Of a stretch of DNA of 28,838 bases, positions 1 to 8,288 are shown in pieces; the first letter of the stretch is position 1, and every line of letters starts with the position of its first letter. The position numbers and the translations under genes are program-made. The DNA comes from JAEUMY01 sp031394355 (GTDB lineage Bacteria > Pseudomonadota > Gammaproteobacteria > Burkholderiales > Usitatibacteraceae), in assembly GCA_031394355.1 (NCBI GenBank), contig JANNSU010000071.1, forward strand, positions 1 to 28,838, given 5' to 3'. Below the pieces are notes generated by a model. It was not told the DNA's origin and did not search any database. It saw nothing but the letters and a program-made list of their open reading frames with translations.

Positions 1-1
1 G

Positions 2-235
2 GAACGGTGTGGCTTCCGCGTTGGCAATACAACCAGAGAGTGGGTCCCCGGTTCGGCATGGGTATTCGATGACACCATCGAGCACGAAGCCTGGAACATG
101 TCAGACAAGATACGAGTCATTCTGATGTTTGACATTTGGCACCCCGATCTCGATGAGTCCGAACGCCATCTGGTGACCGAACTGATGCAGCGCATCAATC
201 AGTTCACGGGTGAATTCTCCATGTACAACTTGTAG
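2..235 (+). CDS. Aspartyl/asparaginyl beta-hydroxylase, C-terminal part
   Basis: This is the 3' end of a gene entering from the left edge; codons begin at base 2 and end with TAG at 233-235, giving 77 residues. The segment carries the hallmark of the Asp/Asn beta-hydroxylase (LpxO/AspH) family: a cysteine-glycine-rich start, then FDDTIEHEAWN, then KIRVILMFDIWHPDL. In the family the His of HEAWN (here at about nt 83) is an Fe(II) ligand, and the Arg in the RVIL strand binds the 2-oxoglutarate carboxylate. Such enzymes hydroxylate protein side chains or lipid A acyl chains, and the substrate cannot be told from this fragment. The first iron ligand and the start lie outside the window. The gene converges on the TonB-dependent receptor gene. 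The family call is firm from the motifs; the specific substrate is unknown. Confidence 0.85.
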   Translation, partial: ERCGFRVGNTTREWVPGSAWVFDDTIEHEAWNMSDKIRVILMFDIWHPDLDESERHLVTELMQRINQFTGEFSMYNL

Positions 236-287
236 CAACATCGCTTCGCCAACCATTCGTGGCGGGAAAATTCGCCTCGAATCGGGC

Positions 288-320
288 AAAAAAAACGGCG
301 AGCCCGAAGGCTCGCCGTTT
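288..320 (-). terminator. Rho-independent terminator of the receptor gene
   Basis: A 12-bp perfect stem (293-304 with 309-320, core GGCGAGCC/GGCTCGCC) has a 4-base loop. On the minus strand it is followed by a run of eight T (A-run at 288-295). It lies 22 bases past the receptor stop codon. It may also serve weakly for the hydroxylase gene on the plus strand. Confidence 0.85.
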
Positions 321-341
321 CAGTTTCAGACTCTCTGCTTC

Positions 342-3299
342 TTAGAACTTGGCAGTGAAATTCACAAAGATACGACGACCCACCGCATCATAAACCTGCG
401 GGTAGGTGTTGCCGTTACCGGCGCCGGCGCCCACTTGAGCGGACAGCGGCGGATCACGGTCGGTGATGTTGTTGATACCACCGCGAACCGTGAACGTCTT
501 GTTGATGTTGTAAGTGGCAGCCAGATCGATATAGTTCTGCGCGGCCAGTTCACGGTCAACAGGTTGCACCGTACCAACCAGCAAAGGGTTGGAGCTGGTG
601 CGATCCAGCAGCACCTCATCGAAATAGCGCCACGTCAGGGACAAATCCAGATTCCAAGGCGTGCTCCAAGTGGTACGGAACTTATGGCGCCACTCCGGCG
701 TCGGTGTGCCGCAGTTCGGACCATACAAGCCCACGCAATCGTACTTGCCGCCGCCTTTCAGGGGTTGCGTCTCCGACTTCTTCATCAATGTGCCGTTGAA
801 GTTGAAGCTCAGACCACCCCAACCGCCATCGAGCTTCATGGAGTAGTTGGCGCCCAGGTCAAAACCCTCCGTGTTAAGGCTGGCGAGGTTCTGGTTGGTT
901 GACACAATACGGGCAGTCGGCAGCGCCCAGAGCGTTCCCAGTACGTCACGCGTGATCAGGCTGCAAAACGTCGGATTGCCCGTGTCCAAGCACTGCTGGA
1001 GGGTGATGGTCGGCAAAACGGTGCTCACCACGTCTTCCACTTCCACTTTGAAGTAGTCGAGCGTGGCGCTGAAGTTCTTGAATGGCGTCGCCACCAATCC
1101 AACCGTGAAGGTATCAGCCTTTTCAGGCTTCAAATTCGGGTTGCCACCGAACAACGCGTTGTACTGGTCTGCCGGGCTGGCCAAGATATTGCCGTACTGC
1201 GCCGCCGTAACCCCTGTGCGCTGGCAATCCGCCAATGACCGGGCTGGCGTTGGGCCTGAGCACGGTTCTGGATCATTGTCATACAGACCCAGACCCTGAG
1301 CGGAGAACAGCTCCACGACGTTCGCCGCACGAACAGCGCGTGAAGCGGAGCCGCGGAAACGGTAGTCCTTGACCGGTGCATACTCCACACCCAAGCTCCA
1401 GGTGTCTGTTTTCACACCTGTGTTGTAGTCCGAGCGGCGTGCAGAAGCGGTCAGGTTCAGGTAGTCAGCGAATGCCTGGCCTTCCATGATCGGAACGCGG
1501 ACCTCTGCGAAGAGTTCCTTTACCTTGATCTTGCCGCCTACGTCGATCGTCGGGCCGCCTTGGCCAAACAAATCGCCCGTTTCAAACGCGCGGTCTGCAT
1601 CCAGTTCAAGCTGATCGCTACGACGCTCTGCACCAAACGCAATGCCAATGCCGTTCTTCGCAGCAGGCAATTTCCAGCCCAGATGACCCAAATCCGAAGA
1701 CATGGAGAATCCCACGATCGACTGTGAGGTGAATCCCTTCTGGAAGCCTGCCGCTTGAATATAGGCAAGTTGCGCAGCATTGATGCCGCCAAGTGACCAG
1801 AGGTTGTACGGCACGCAGGCCGGATCGGTACCATTCAGCGCGGAAGCGCAGACTGCGGCACCGGTTGTGGGATCGCGCACAACATCCAGCGCGCGCCCTG
1901 CTCGCTCGACCGAGAACTCATTCTTGTATGTGCTCTGGTTAACGACTTCGCCACGCTGCGCATACAAATCGTAGTCCCAATTCTTGACAAGCTCGCCCTT
2001 GATGCCGGCCACGCCACGATAGGAAGTATGGCGAATGTCATCCTGACGTGCGCCACCCTCAACGTTGCGGCGCAAGATGAACACGCTACGTGATTGCCCG
2101 GCCGCAGTCAGGCCGAGCGCAGTACGCGCGGAAGCCGACAGCAATGGATTCTCGAACCGGACTGTCGAGATCACGCCGAACGCGCCTGACGGTGCAATCT
2201 GCGCGACGCTGCGGTCATCATGGAAATTGAATTCCGTGTAAAGACGCGCCTTCTCGTTAAGGTCATAGTGTGCAAATGAGGCAAACGTGTGGCGCTCTGC
2301 AGGACGCTGAAAGAAGTTCAGCGGGCCATAGTTGTACTGATCGAGTGCGCCGTTGAACGCTCTGGTCCCGCCATTCGAGTCGGCGATCGTGAAATCAAAC
2401 GCCGGGAGGGCATCCGCACCCCGGAGGAAGCGACCGGTAGCGTTGGTGCTCGAACCGCCGCAGGCAAAGCCCGCAGCACTGGAAGCCAGCGCGCAAGACG
2501 AGTAGTCGCGCTCGGATTGGAGCAGTGCATCAGCTTTCTGGTAACCCATGAAAGCCACCGCATGGCCGCGGCCACCGTCGAACGACGAACCAAGCATCAG
2601 GCTCATATCAAAGATCTTGCCATCAAAGCTCTTGTCGCTTGGCACCTTGAACTGCGACGGGTTGGTCGCCGCACGGGCCGCCACGATGGCAGATACTGAA
2701 CTGCCCTGCTCGTGGTTGTAGCCGCTCTGGTTCAAGTCGAGCTGAACGCCTTCGAACTTGTCGTTCATGATGAAGTTGACCACCCCAGCGACGGCGTCAG
2801 AGCCGTACACGGACGATGCACCACCAGTCAGCACTTCAACGCGCTTGATCAGCGCGGCGGGGATCTGGTTCAGGTCAGCAGCCCAGATACGCGGTGAGCC
2901 AGGCGGCAGGCGGCGGCCATTGACCAGCACCAGGGTGCGGGCTGTGCCCAAGTTGCGCAGGTTTACCGTTGCAGTACCGGTAGCACCGTTGGAGTAGTTG
3001 CTGCCCTGCGAGGCAAATACCTGGGGCAGGTTGTTCAAGAGGTTCTCAACCTGCACCAAGCCATCAACCTTGATGGCGGCTGCGTCGATCACGGTGACCG
3101 GGCTGGCGCCTTCGAGGTTGGGCGGAGGAATACGGGTTCCTGTTACTTCAATCTTGTCGACTTTGTCGTCTTTTTTTGCGGCAGCGGCCGGTTGCTGCGC
3201 ATAGGCCGACTGGGCCATCATCAACGTAATCGCGACGCTGGTCGCGATGACGCTGGGCTTCTGCACAAACGCCGATACCGACGATATGGTTTTGCTCAT
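342..3299 (-). CDS. TonB-dependent outer-membrane receptor
   Basis: A 985-residue outer-membrane active transporter that uses TonB energy to import a substrate. The start is the ATG at 3299, preceded by the good ribosome site GGGAGGC; a longer upstream reading frame has no such support. Residues 1-34 form a signal peptide ending AYA. A TonB-box-like IEVTG lies at about 50-54. The plug domain follows (LLNNLPQV, NLRNLGTARTLVLVNGRR, then VEVLTGGASSVYGSDAVAGVVNFI). A long beta-barrel ends in a C-terminal phenylalanine (FTAKF), the usual outer-membrane insertion signal. The barrel resembles the large Oar/vitamin- or carbohydrate-type receptors rather than a small siderophore receptor, but the substrate cannot be named. 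It is separated from the exb/tonB operon by one small gene, which makes functional partnership likely. No iron-uptake operator was recognised upstream. Confidence 0.93.
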   Translation of the reverse strand: MSKTISSVSAFVQKPSVIATSVAITLMMAQSAYAQQPAAAAKKDDKVDKIEVTGTRIPPPNLEGASPVTVIDAAAIKVDGLVQVENLLNNLPQVFASQGSNYSNGATGTATVNLRNLGTARTLVLVNGRRLPPGSPRIWAADLNQIPAALIKRVEVLTGGASSVYGSDAVAGVVNFIMNDKFEGVQLDLNQSGYNHEQGSSVSAIVAARAATNPSQFKVPSDKSFDGKIFDMSLMLGSSFDGGRGHAVAFMGYQKADALLQSERDYSSCALASSAAGFACGGSSTNATGRFLRGADALPAFDFTIADSNGGTRAFNGALDQYNYGPLNFFQRPAERHTFASFAHYDLNEKARLYTEFNFHDDRSVAQIAPSGAFGVISTVRFENPLLSASARTALGLTAAGQSRSVFILRRNVEGGARQDDIRHTSYRGVAGIKGELVKNWDYDLYAQRGEVVNQSTYKNEFSVERAGRALDVVRDPTTGAAVCASALNGTDPACVPYNLWSLGGINAAQLAYIQAAGFQKGFTSQSIVGFSMSSDLGHLGWKLPAAKNGIGIAFGAERRSDQLELDADRAFETGDLFGQGGPTIDVGGKIKVKELFAEVRVPIMEGQAFADYLNLTASARRSDYNTGVKTDTWSLGVEYAPVKDYRFRGSASRAVRAANVVELFSAQGLGLYDNDPEPCSGPTPARSLADCQRTGVTAAQYGNILASPADQYNALFGGNPNLKPEKADTFTVGLVATPFKNFSATLDYFKVEVEDVVSTVLPTITLQQCLDTGNPTFCSLITRDVLGTLWALPTARIVSTNQNLASLNTEGFDLGANYSMKLDGGWGGLSFNFNGTLMKKSETQPLKGGGKYDCVGLYGPNCGTPTPEWRHKFRTTWSTPWNLDLSLTWRYFDEVLLDRTSSNPLLVGTVQPVDRELAAQNYIDLAATYNINKTFTVRGGINNITDRDPPLSAQVGAGAGNGNTYPQVYDAVGRRIFVNFTAKF

Positions 3300-3735
3300 A
3301 AACGCCTCCCAAAATGAGAAAAATGAAAAATGTCGGTCTTCACCGCCGGTTGCCGCCCCGTTTTGCGGGGAGGATTCCTTTGTGTGAGATCCGCCATTCG
3401 TGGATGAATTGGTACATCTTGCGATGACACAGACACCAATCCACACAGCCGCATCAGTCTAACGCCAAACGTTGCGCGGCAATGGCATTGCGTTGCGTTC
3501 TGTGTCAATTTCCGGGCGGATTTGTTGCGCATCTGCAACAATCCCGGCGGCGTCGGGCTGCTCTGTGCAGTGGTCAAAAAATAACGCTTTTATTTCATGG
3601 GGTTGCGAAGCCAAACCCAGACCGTGTCAGAACACGATGCTGATACGCATCAAGCGATATTGCCTCAGCGGTGCGCAAAGATGGCGCTTGCATTGCGCTT
3701 GAACGGCACTTATGCGTGCAGCAAGACCTGAAAGC
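3300..3735. other. Intergenic region upstream of the receptor gene
   Basis: About 436 bases contain no convincing gene on either strand. The 5' leader of the receptor is U/pyrimidine-rich on the minus strand just before the ribosome site (A-rich on plus, 3311-3331). Further up, CCCCG at 3356-3360 pairs with CGGGG at 3366-3370 as a small hairpin without a T-run. The receptor promoter must lie here, but no clear -35/-10 pair was identified. No cobalamin riboswitch box was seen. Confidence 0.5.
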
Positions 3736-4299
3736 CTATGCGGGAATACCCAATGCGCTGCGAGCGTCTGACCGCCACTTTCGGGCAGCCTCAGCACCCA
3801 CCGTTGTCGCGAGCGACTGGGCCATGTCATCGACTGCTGTTTCCAGCCCCCGATGATGGGTAATGCCCGCCAACTGGGCCGTCATGAACATCGCCCGCAT
3901 GCCAAAAGAGTCATTCAGCATCTTGCCCAACCGCGCTTTCAGCACATCCAGCGGCACGGCCGTCCAGGTAGAAGGCGATGTCTGCCCACCCTGCGGGTCG
4001 GCGGACGAACCCTGCATCATGGGATATGTACCGGCCGGAGACGGCGCCGCGATGGGTAGAGCGGCGGCTGAAGCCACCTGCGGCAACACCTGCTCCAGAA
4101 ATCCCAGCTTGATCAAGTCTTCAAGTTGCTGCGCCAGCTGCTCCGCCAGCTCACCCGCTTGATCCAGAATTTCGGCGCCCGTTCGCTCGCCATCCACCAT
4201 GATCAATACCGCTCTGAGACGGCCCGGAAGTTTGTTGGCACGTGTTTCAATTTCATCCTGGCCCTTGCGAGTCTTGAGTACTACAGCGTTGACATCCAT
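3736..4299 (-). CDS. Hypothetical protein, possible winged-helix-like N-terminus
   Basis: A 187-residue protein starting at ATG 4299 behind a strong AAAGGAG site; the longer frame begins further up without such support. The first ~70 residues (KTRKGQDEIETR, then LRAVLIMVDGERTGAEILDQAGE, then LEDLIKLGFLE) have the pattern of short alpha-helical proteins of betaproteobacteria, in which a 'VDG..' turn is followed by helices resembling a winged-helix fold. A flexible Ala/Pro/Ser/Gly linker follows, then a helical C-terminal part (about 115-187) with MFMTAQLAGI and a predicted amphipathic helix. There is no signal peptide or membrane segment. It stands alone between two intergenic regions and is transcribed away from exbB. 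It could be a small regulator or adaptor, but the function is not known. Confidence 0.75.
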   Translation of the reverse strand: MDVNAVVLKTRKGQDEIETRANKLPGRLRAVLIMVDGERTGAEILDQAGELAEQLAQQLEDLIKLGFLEQVLPQVASAAALPIAAPSPAGTYPMMQGSSADPQGGQTSPSTWTAVPLDVLKARLGKMLNDSFGMRAMFMTAQLAGITHHRGLETAVDDMAQSLATTVGAEAARKWRSDARSALGIPA

Positions 4300-4835
4300 C
4301 CGGACTCCTTTCCTGCCCCAGGCGTTCGCAGGCGCAACCCGATAAACATGGTTAATGGAACGGTGCATTCCATCCCTCAGCTGATTTCTCTGCATCGCCA
4401 ACAACCATCAAGATGAGAGATTGAATCCCGAAGCCGACCTGTACACCAAGACGGATTCTAGATCATGTGTTGCCGAAGTACCTGCGGAATGTGACAACTG
4501 CGCAACCTAGACAGGATGCCGTTCCTCGCGTGATGCAGGTTTTCCCTCTTTGCGTCAACAATTTAACTGGAAGCGACGTCTTTTCGGTGAATCCGGTCAT
4601 GCCGTGAAAACAGTATTACAATGCCTAGGCATTCAAGCACCACAGTGGCCATATGGTGCCGCAAAAATATGATGTAATTGATTTTTTGTCATAACGGTTG
4701 AAACCTTTTTGGTTTACAATCCGGTCTTTTTTTCGAGCCGGTTGCGCAGTCTGCAACCATCGGTTTTGCCCCTAGTTGCCTTTTAACAGGCTGTTGATCG
4801 CGGCACAGCACAGATGCCGCACGTATGGAGACCCT
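4300..4835. other. Long intergenic region, divergent promoters
   Basis: About 536 bases separate the minus-strand small gene from exbB. No credible ORF with a ribosome site was found. The part from 4560 to 4720 is AT-richer than its surroundings and holds two TACAAT hexamers (4617-4622 and 4715-4720), neither with a good -35 at normal spacing. A 14-bp perfect palindrome overlaps the first. It presumably carries the promoter of the exb operon. Confidence 0.5.
4617..4633 (+). promoter_or_regulatory. -10-like hexamer overlapping 14-bp palindrome (candidate operator)
   Basis: TACAAT at 4617-4622 overlaps AATGCCTAGGCATT at 4620-4633, a perfect palindrome in an AT-rich stretch about 200 bases before exbB. 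That is the geometry expected of a repressor site at a promoter. The -35 region (around 4594-4599) is poor, so the promoter part is weak. The palindrome itself is directly visible; its role is inferred. Confidence 0.35.
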
Positions 4836-5669
4836 ATGCAAAAGCTTTTCGCTCGCTTGATGGTGTGCCTTGCTCTGGTTGCAATTGGCACACTGAATTC
4901 AGTGTCGTTTGCGCAAGCCCCGACCGACGCTGCCAAACCTGCTGAAGCCGCACCCGCAGCAGCCGCTCCCGCACCGGCAGCGAAACCCGCAGCAGCTTCC
5001 AAGTCGGAAGAAAACCCGTACGGCTTCAAGGCCATGTGGGAACACGGCGACTGGGTTGCCAAGATCACCCTCTTCATTCTGATCATCATGTCCATGGGCA
5101 GCTGGTACATCATGTTCACGAAGCTTTATGAATCCAGCAAGATCGTCCGCCAGGCCAAGACCGCAGAGCGGGATTTCTGGTCCGCCGGTTCAATCCGTGC
5201 AGGCGCCGACGCCCTGCCGGCCGACAGCCCGTTCCGATTCATTGCCGAGAAGGGCCTCGAGGCTACCCAGAAGCACACCGGCATCCTCGGTCAGATCGAC
5301 CTGGCCACCTGGATCTCGATGGGTATTTCGCGTGCTATCGACAATGTCCAAAGCCGTCTGCAAGACGGTCTTGCCTTCCTCGCCACCGTAGGTTCCACCG
5401 CGCCGTTTGTGGGTCTGTTTGGTACGGTTTGGGGCATCTACAATGCGCTCGTGAAGATCGGCGTCTCCGGACAGGCATCCATCGACAAGGTGGCCGGCCC
5501 CGTCGGCGAAGCGTTGATCATGACAGCGCTAGGCTTGGCTGTTGCCGTGCCGGCAGTACTCGCCTACAACTTCATCGTCCGCAAGAACAAGACCAGCCTT
5601 GACCAGGTCCGCGCATTCGGCTCTGACGTGCATGCAGTGTTGCTGGCATCCGCGAACAGCAAGAAGTAA
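4836..5669 (+). CDS. exbB: ExbB/TolQ-family proton-channel protein
   Basis: A 277-residue inner-membrane protein that, with ExbD, turns proton flow into motion of TonB. The start is ATG 4836 with GGAG five bases upstream; an upstream in-frame ATG at 4776 lacks a site. Residues 1-27 look like a signal peptide (MVCLALVAIGTLNSVSFAQA). An Ala/Pro-rich linker (about 28-55) follows, an N-terminal extension seen in many ExbB proteins outside the enterics. The MotA/TolQ/ExbB domain then has a first membrane helix (ITLFILIIMSMGSWYIMF) and the conserved FLATVGSTAPFVGLFGTVWGIYNAL and GPVGEALIMTALGLAVAVPAVLAYN helices. It is the first gene of the exbB-exbD1-exbD2-tonB1 operon, with 9 bases to the next gene. 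TolQ is the alternative, but the tonB neighbour favours ExbB. Confidence 0.93.
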   Translation: MQKLFARLMVCLALVAIGTLNSVSFAQAPTDAAKPAEAAPAAAAPAPAAKPAAASKSEENPYGFKAMWEHGDWVAKITLFILIIMSMGSWYIMFTKLYESSKIVRQAKTAERDFWSAGSIRAGADALPADSPFRFIAEKGLEATQKHTGILGQIDLATWISMGISRAIDNVQSRLQDGLAFLATVGSTAPFVGLFGTVWGIYNALVKIGVSGQASIDKVAGPVGEALIMTALGLAVAVPAVLAYNFIVRKNKTSLDQVRAFGSDVHAVLLASANSKK

Positions 5670-5678
5670 GGTCCTGCC

Positions 5679-6116
5679 ATGGCCATTCAAATCGGCTCAT
5701 CCGAAGGCGATGAGGAACTGAACTCCACCATCAACACGACTCCCCTCGTGGATATCATGTTGGTGCTGCTGATCATCTTCCTCATCACCATTCCGGTCGT
5801 GACGACCTCGGTGAAGGTGCAATTGCCCCTTGAGAAGAACGCCCTGCGCGAAACCAAGCCCGAGAACATCATCCTGTCCATCAGTCCCCAGGGGCAGGTG
5901 TATTTCTACGATGCCCGCGTCAAGGACATGGAAGACCTCAAGGACAAGCTTCGTCGGGCGAGAGATCTTGCCAAGAAGACTGACAAGCCACAGCCAGAGG
6001 TCCATATCCGCGGAGACATGTCTTCGGTCTACGAACCGGTGGGTCGCGCCATTCTGGCCATCCAGGAAGTTGGCCTGACCAAGGTCTCCTTCGTGACTGA
6101 CCCCACCAACCAATAG
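5679..6116 (+). CDS. exbD1: ExbD biopolymer-transport protein (first copy)
   Basis: A 145-residue single-pass inner-membrane protein. A cytoplasmic N-terminus (GSSEGDEELNSTINTT) leads into the membrane helix PLVDIMLVLLIIFLITIPV, with the conserved proton-carrying Asp25. The periplasmic domain follows, ending VHIRGDMSSVYEPVGRAILAIQEVGLTKVSFVT, the usual ExbD/TolR fold. It starts nine bases after exbB with an AAGG site, so it is co-transcribed. It differs clearly from the second ExbD of the operon: it has the longer charged helix LKDKLRRARDLAKKTDKP, so the two copies are diverged paralogues rather than a recent duplicate. Confidence 0.93.
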   Translation: MAIQIGSSEGDEELNSTINTTPLVDIMLVLLIIFLITIPVVTTSVKVQLPLEKNALRETKPENIILSISPQGQVYFYDARVKDMEDLKDKLRRARDLAKKTDKPQPEVHIRGDMSSVYEPVGRAILAIQEVGLTKVSFVTDPTNQ

Positions 6117-6167
6117 TCGGCAGTGGAGCGGCATACGCCGCTTCCTGCCGGAACCCGGAGAATCATC

Positions 6168-6593
6168 ATGGGTATGAACGTAGGTACAGGCGGTGGCAAT
6201 TCAGATGCCGAGCCGATGATGGACATCAACACCACGCCGTTGATCGACGTGATGCTGGTCCTGATCATTATGCTGATCATCACCATCCCGGTCCAGCTGC
6301 ATTCGGTGAACATGGAAATGCCGGTGGGCAAGCCTCCCAACATGCTTGAGAAGCCGCAGGAAGTTCGTGTTGACATCGACGAAACCGGACAAATTTTCTG
6401 GAATGGCACACCGGTAGACAAGCCTACGCTGGATGCCAACATGATCGAAACGGCGGCGATCATCCCGCAACCCAACATTCTCATTCGCCCGAACAAGGTG
6501 GCTCGGTACGAGCCGGTTGCATTCGTCCTGGCCAATGCGCAACGTCGGGGATTGAACAAGATGGCCATCATCGGCGGCGAGCAATTCCGCTGA
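6168..6593 (+). CDS. exbD2: ExbD biopolymer-transport protein (second copy)
   Basis: A 141-residue ExbD/TolR family protein. The start is ATG 6168, seven bases after GGAG; the frame is open further up (6123) but without a site. A glycine-rich N-terminus precedes MMDINTTPLIDVMLVLIIMLIITIPVQL, whose membrane helix carries the conserved Asp27. The periplasmic part ends with ILIRPNKVARYEPVAFVLANAQRRGLNKMAIIGGEQFR. It lies 51 bases after exbD1 and 80 bases before tonB1. Two different ExbD proteins in one TonB operon are known from Xanthomonas-type and beta-proteobacterial systems, where the second copy can be needed for particular receptors. That role is not shown here. Confidence 0.92.
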   Translation: MGMNVGTGGGNSDAEPMMDINTTPLIDVMLVLIIMLIITIPVQLHSVNMEMPVGKPPNMLEKPQEVRVDIDETGQIFWNGTPVDKPTLDANMIETAAIIPQPNILIRPNKVARYEPVAFVLANAQRRGLNKMAIIGGEQFR

Positions 6594-6673
6594 TCGGCCC
6601 TGTTGACCCTGTTTGCCGCATCCGTGCGTTGAACCGGGCATGCAGAGAAAGTACATAGGCTGGAGACCTGTTA

Positions 6674-7387
6674 ATGAGTTCTGCCAAATTAGATTCCGAA
6701 GGCTCGATCGTGATGTCGGGTTGGGCGCAGCAGCAGCGCAACCCCGGCAAGCACCTCACCGGCATCATCGCGGTCAGCCTGACCCATGGCTTGGCCTTTT
6801 GGCTGATCATGAGCGACATGGGTCAGAAGTTCGTCAAAGCCGTGGCGCCTACAGCGCTCGTGGAAGTTATCCTTCCGCCGGAGCCGCCGCCGCCGCCGCC
6901 CAAGCCGCCTGAGCCACCGAAACAAAAAGTGGATACCCCGCCGCCGCCGCCCAACTTCGTGCCCCCGCCCGAAGTACAGAACGTCGTCACCACGGCGCCG
7001 GTGATCGAGGCCGTGCGGACACCGCCACCACCGCCTCCGGTCTACGTGCCGCAGCCGCCCGCACCTGTGCAACCCCCGCGTCCCGTGGGACCACGCGGCT
7101 TCGGCTCCATCAGCAACCGGGCAGCCTGCATCGCGGCTTTCAGGGCGTCATTCCCCCGGGAAGCACGGCGCTCGCAGACGGAAGGTTCCGTGACGATCCT
7201 CGCGAAGATCGGTCCGGACGGTCGTGTACTGAGCGCTGAAGTCACGGCATCCAACCCGCGGCGGGTGTTTGATCGCGCCGCCTTGAATGTTCTCAACTCA
7301 GGCTCCTGCAAGTTCGATACCGATACCGCGGCTTATGACTGGCAGGCGGAAATCTCCTACAAGCTGTCTGGAGAGGAAGCCGAGTAA
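6674..7387 (+). CDS. tonB1: TonB energy transducer (first copy)
   Basis: A 237-residue protein with GGAG upstream of ATG 6674. It has a long cytoplasmic N-terminus (about 30 residues, SGWAQQQRNPGKHLTG) and one membrane helix (IIAVSLTHGLAFWLIMSDMG) that keeps the histidine of the TonB signal anchor. A long proline-rich periplasmic arm follows (EPPPPPPKPPEPPKQ and more, about 75-145), encoded by CCG runs. The C-terminal TonB domain (about 150-235) contains GSVTILAKIGPDGRVLSAEV and VFDRAALNVLNS. The C-terminal domain is unusual in carrying two cysteines (in AACIAAF and GSCKF), shared with tonB2. It is the last gene of the exb operon, followed by a terminator, and delivers energy to receptors such as the one at 342-3299. 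Confidence 0.92.
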   Translation: MSSAKLDSEGSIVMSGWAQQQRNPGKHLTGIIAVSLTHGLAFWLIMSDMGQKFVKAVAPTALVEVILPPEPPPPPPKPPEPPKQKVDTPPPPPNFVPPPEVQNVVTTAPVIEAVRTPPPPPPVYVPQPPAPVQPPRPVGPRGFGSISNRAACIAAFRASFPREARRSQTEGSVTILAKIGPDGRVLSAEVTASNPRRVFDRAALNVLNSGSCKFDTDTAAYDWQAEISYKLSGEEAE

Positions 7388-7411
7388 TCACCTTGGTTCA
7401 CACGTGTCCCG

Positions 7412-7442
7412 CAAACCCCGCCCCGTGCGGGGTTTGTTTTTT
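7412..7442 (+). terminator. Rho-independent terminator after tonB1
   Basis: The stem CAAACCCCGC (7412-7421) pairs perfectly with GCGGGGTTTG (7427-7436) across a 5-base loop and is followed by six T. It lies 25 bases after the tonB1 stop and separates the exb operon from tonB2. Confidence 0.9.
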
Positions 7443-7558
7443 GTGGCAGTAATCTGTCAACCGGCACCAGAAAGGCAAGCGAAAGCTCTCGGCACAGAAA
7501 CCCTTGTTGGCAGCTGTTGCGTTCAATAACGACCGGCAGCCAATTCAGGGAAACGTCC

Positions 7559-8263
7559 ATGCATTCTGCAAACCCCGCAGTCGACGGAACAACGATCATG
7601 TCCAGCTGGGCACTGACGCAGCGCAACCCGGACAAACGCGCAACCGGCCTCATTGCCGTCACGATTGTCCATGGACTGATCCTCTTGCTGGTCCTGAACA
7701 GCAAGGTCAATGTCATCCCTGTCTTCCCGGCGCCCGTCCCTGTGCAGATCAGGCCACCGCAAGAGCCGCCCATGCCAAAGCCTGCAACACCGCTGAAGCA
7801 AAGCAAACCTGAACCCGCAAGCGAGCCCCGGACATTTGTGCCGACGCCAGAAGTCCCGCCTGCAATGAATTCAGCACCGACAGAGATTTACACTTCTGAA
7901 TTGCCCACCGAGGTGTTTGCCCCGCCGGAACCGCCTGCAATCATTGCATCGCTCCAATCGGCAGATCCGCGCGGATTTGGATCAATCTCCAATCGCGAGG
8001 CATGCATCGCCGCGTTTCAAGAGTCATTTCCGCGAGAAGCACGTCGATCGCGCCAAGAAGGGAGGGTCACGCTACGGGCCAAGATAGGGCCTGATGGTCG
8101 CGTCCTCGGTGCTGAGGTTATCGCGTCCCACCCAAGGAGAGTATTTGATCGCGCAGCGCTAGCCGTGTTGAATTCCGGTATCTGCAAGTTCGACGTCGAC
8201 ACCGCCGACTACATTTGGCAAGCTGAAATTTTGTACAGGCTTCAAGGTGAATCGGTCGACTAG
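7559..8263 (+). CDS. tonB2: TonB energy transducer, tandem paralogue
   Basis: A 234-residue paralogue of the preceding gene. The start is ATG 7559 with AGGG eight bases upstream; the frame is open from 7517 without a site. It shares the N-terminal pattern MSSWALTQRNPDK..TG, the membrane helix with histidine (IAVTIVHGLILLLVL) and a near-identical C-terminal domain starting GFGSISNREACIAAF and including VTLRAKIGPDGRVLGAEV and the second cysteine (GICKF). The middle arm has diverged most: it is less proline-rich, with Pro-Pro and Glu/Thr stretches instead of long polyproline, and its codons look less GC-biased. It lies after a terminator, so it is probably transcribed separately. A tandem duplication followed by divergence of the spacer is the simplest reading, and it may serve different receptors or a different periplasmic span. 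Confidence 0.9.
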   Translation: MHSANPAVDGTTIMSSWALTQRNPDKRATGLIAVTIVHGLILLLVLNSKVNVIPVFPAPVPVQIRPPQEPPMPKPATPLKQSKPEPASEPRTFVPTPEVPPAMNSAPTEIYTSELPTEVFAPPEPPAIIASLQSADPRGFGSISNREACIAAFQESFPREARRSRQEGRVTLRAKIGPDGRVLGAEVIASHPRRVFDRAALAVLNSGICKFDVDTADYIWQAEILYRLQGESVD

Positions 8264-8288
8264 GCACGCTATCAGGGACTCGCAGAAT

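Noticed and set aside
210..902. Long open frame on the plus strand inside the receptor gene
   Set aside because: It is opposite to the strongly supported receptor gene, lacks a ribosome site and has no recognisable motif, so it is a shadow frame.
3300..3735. Possible riboswitch upstream of the TonB-dependent receptor
   Set aside because: No cobalamin or thiamine riboswitch core could be found on the minus strand; only a small hairpin without conserved bases is present.
4698..4720. TTGAAA ... TACAAT as a promoter for exbB
   Set aside because: The spacer is only 11 bases, too short for a standard sigma-70 promoter.
6885..6905. CCG-repeat run as a possible phase-variable microsatellite
   Set aside because: It encodes the proline arm of TonB, and the trinucleotide unit keeps the frame; no sign of phase switching.
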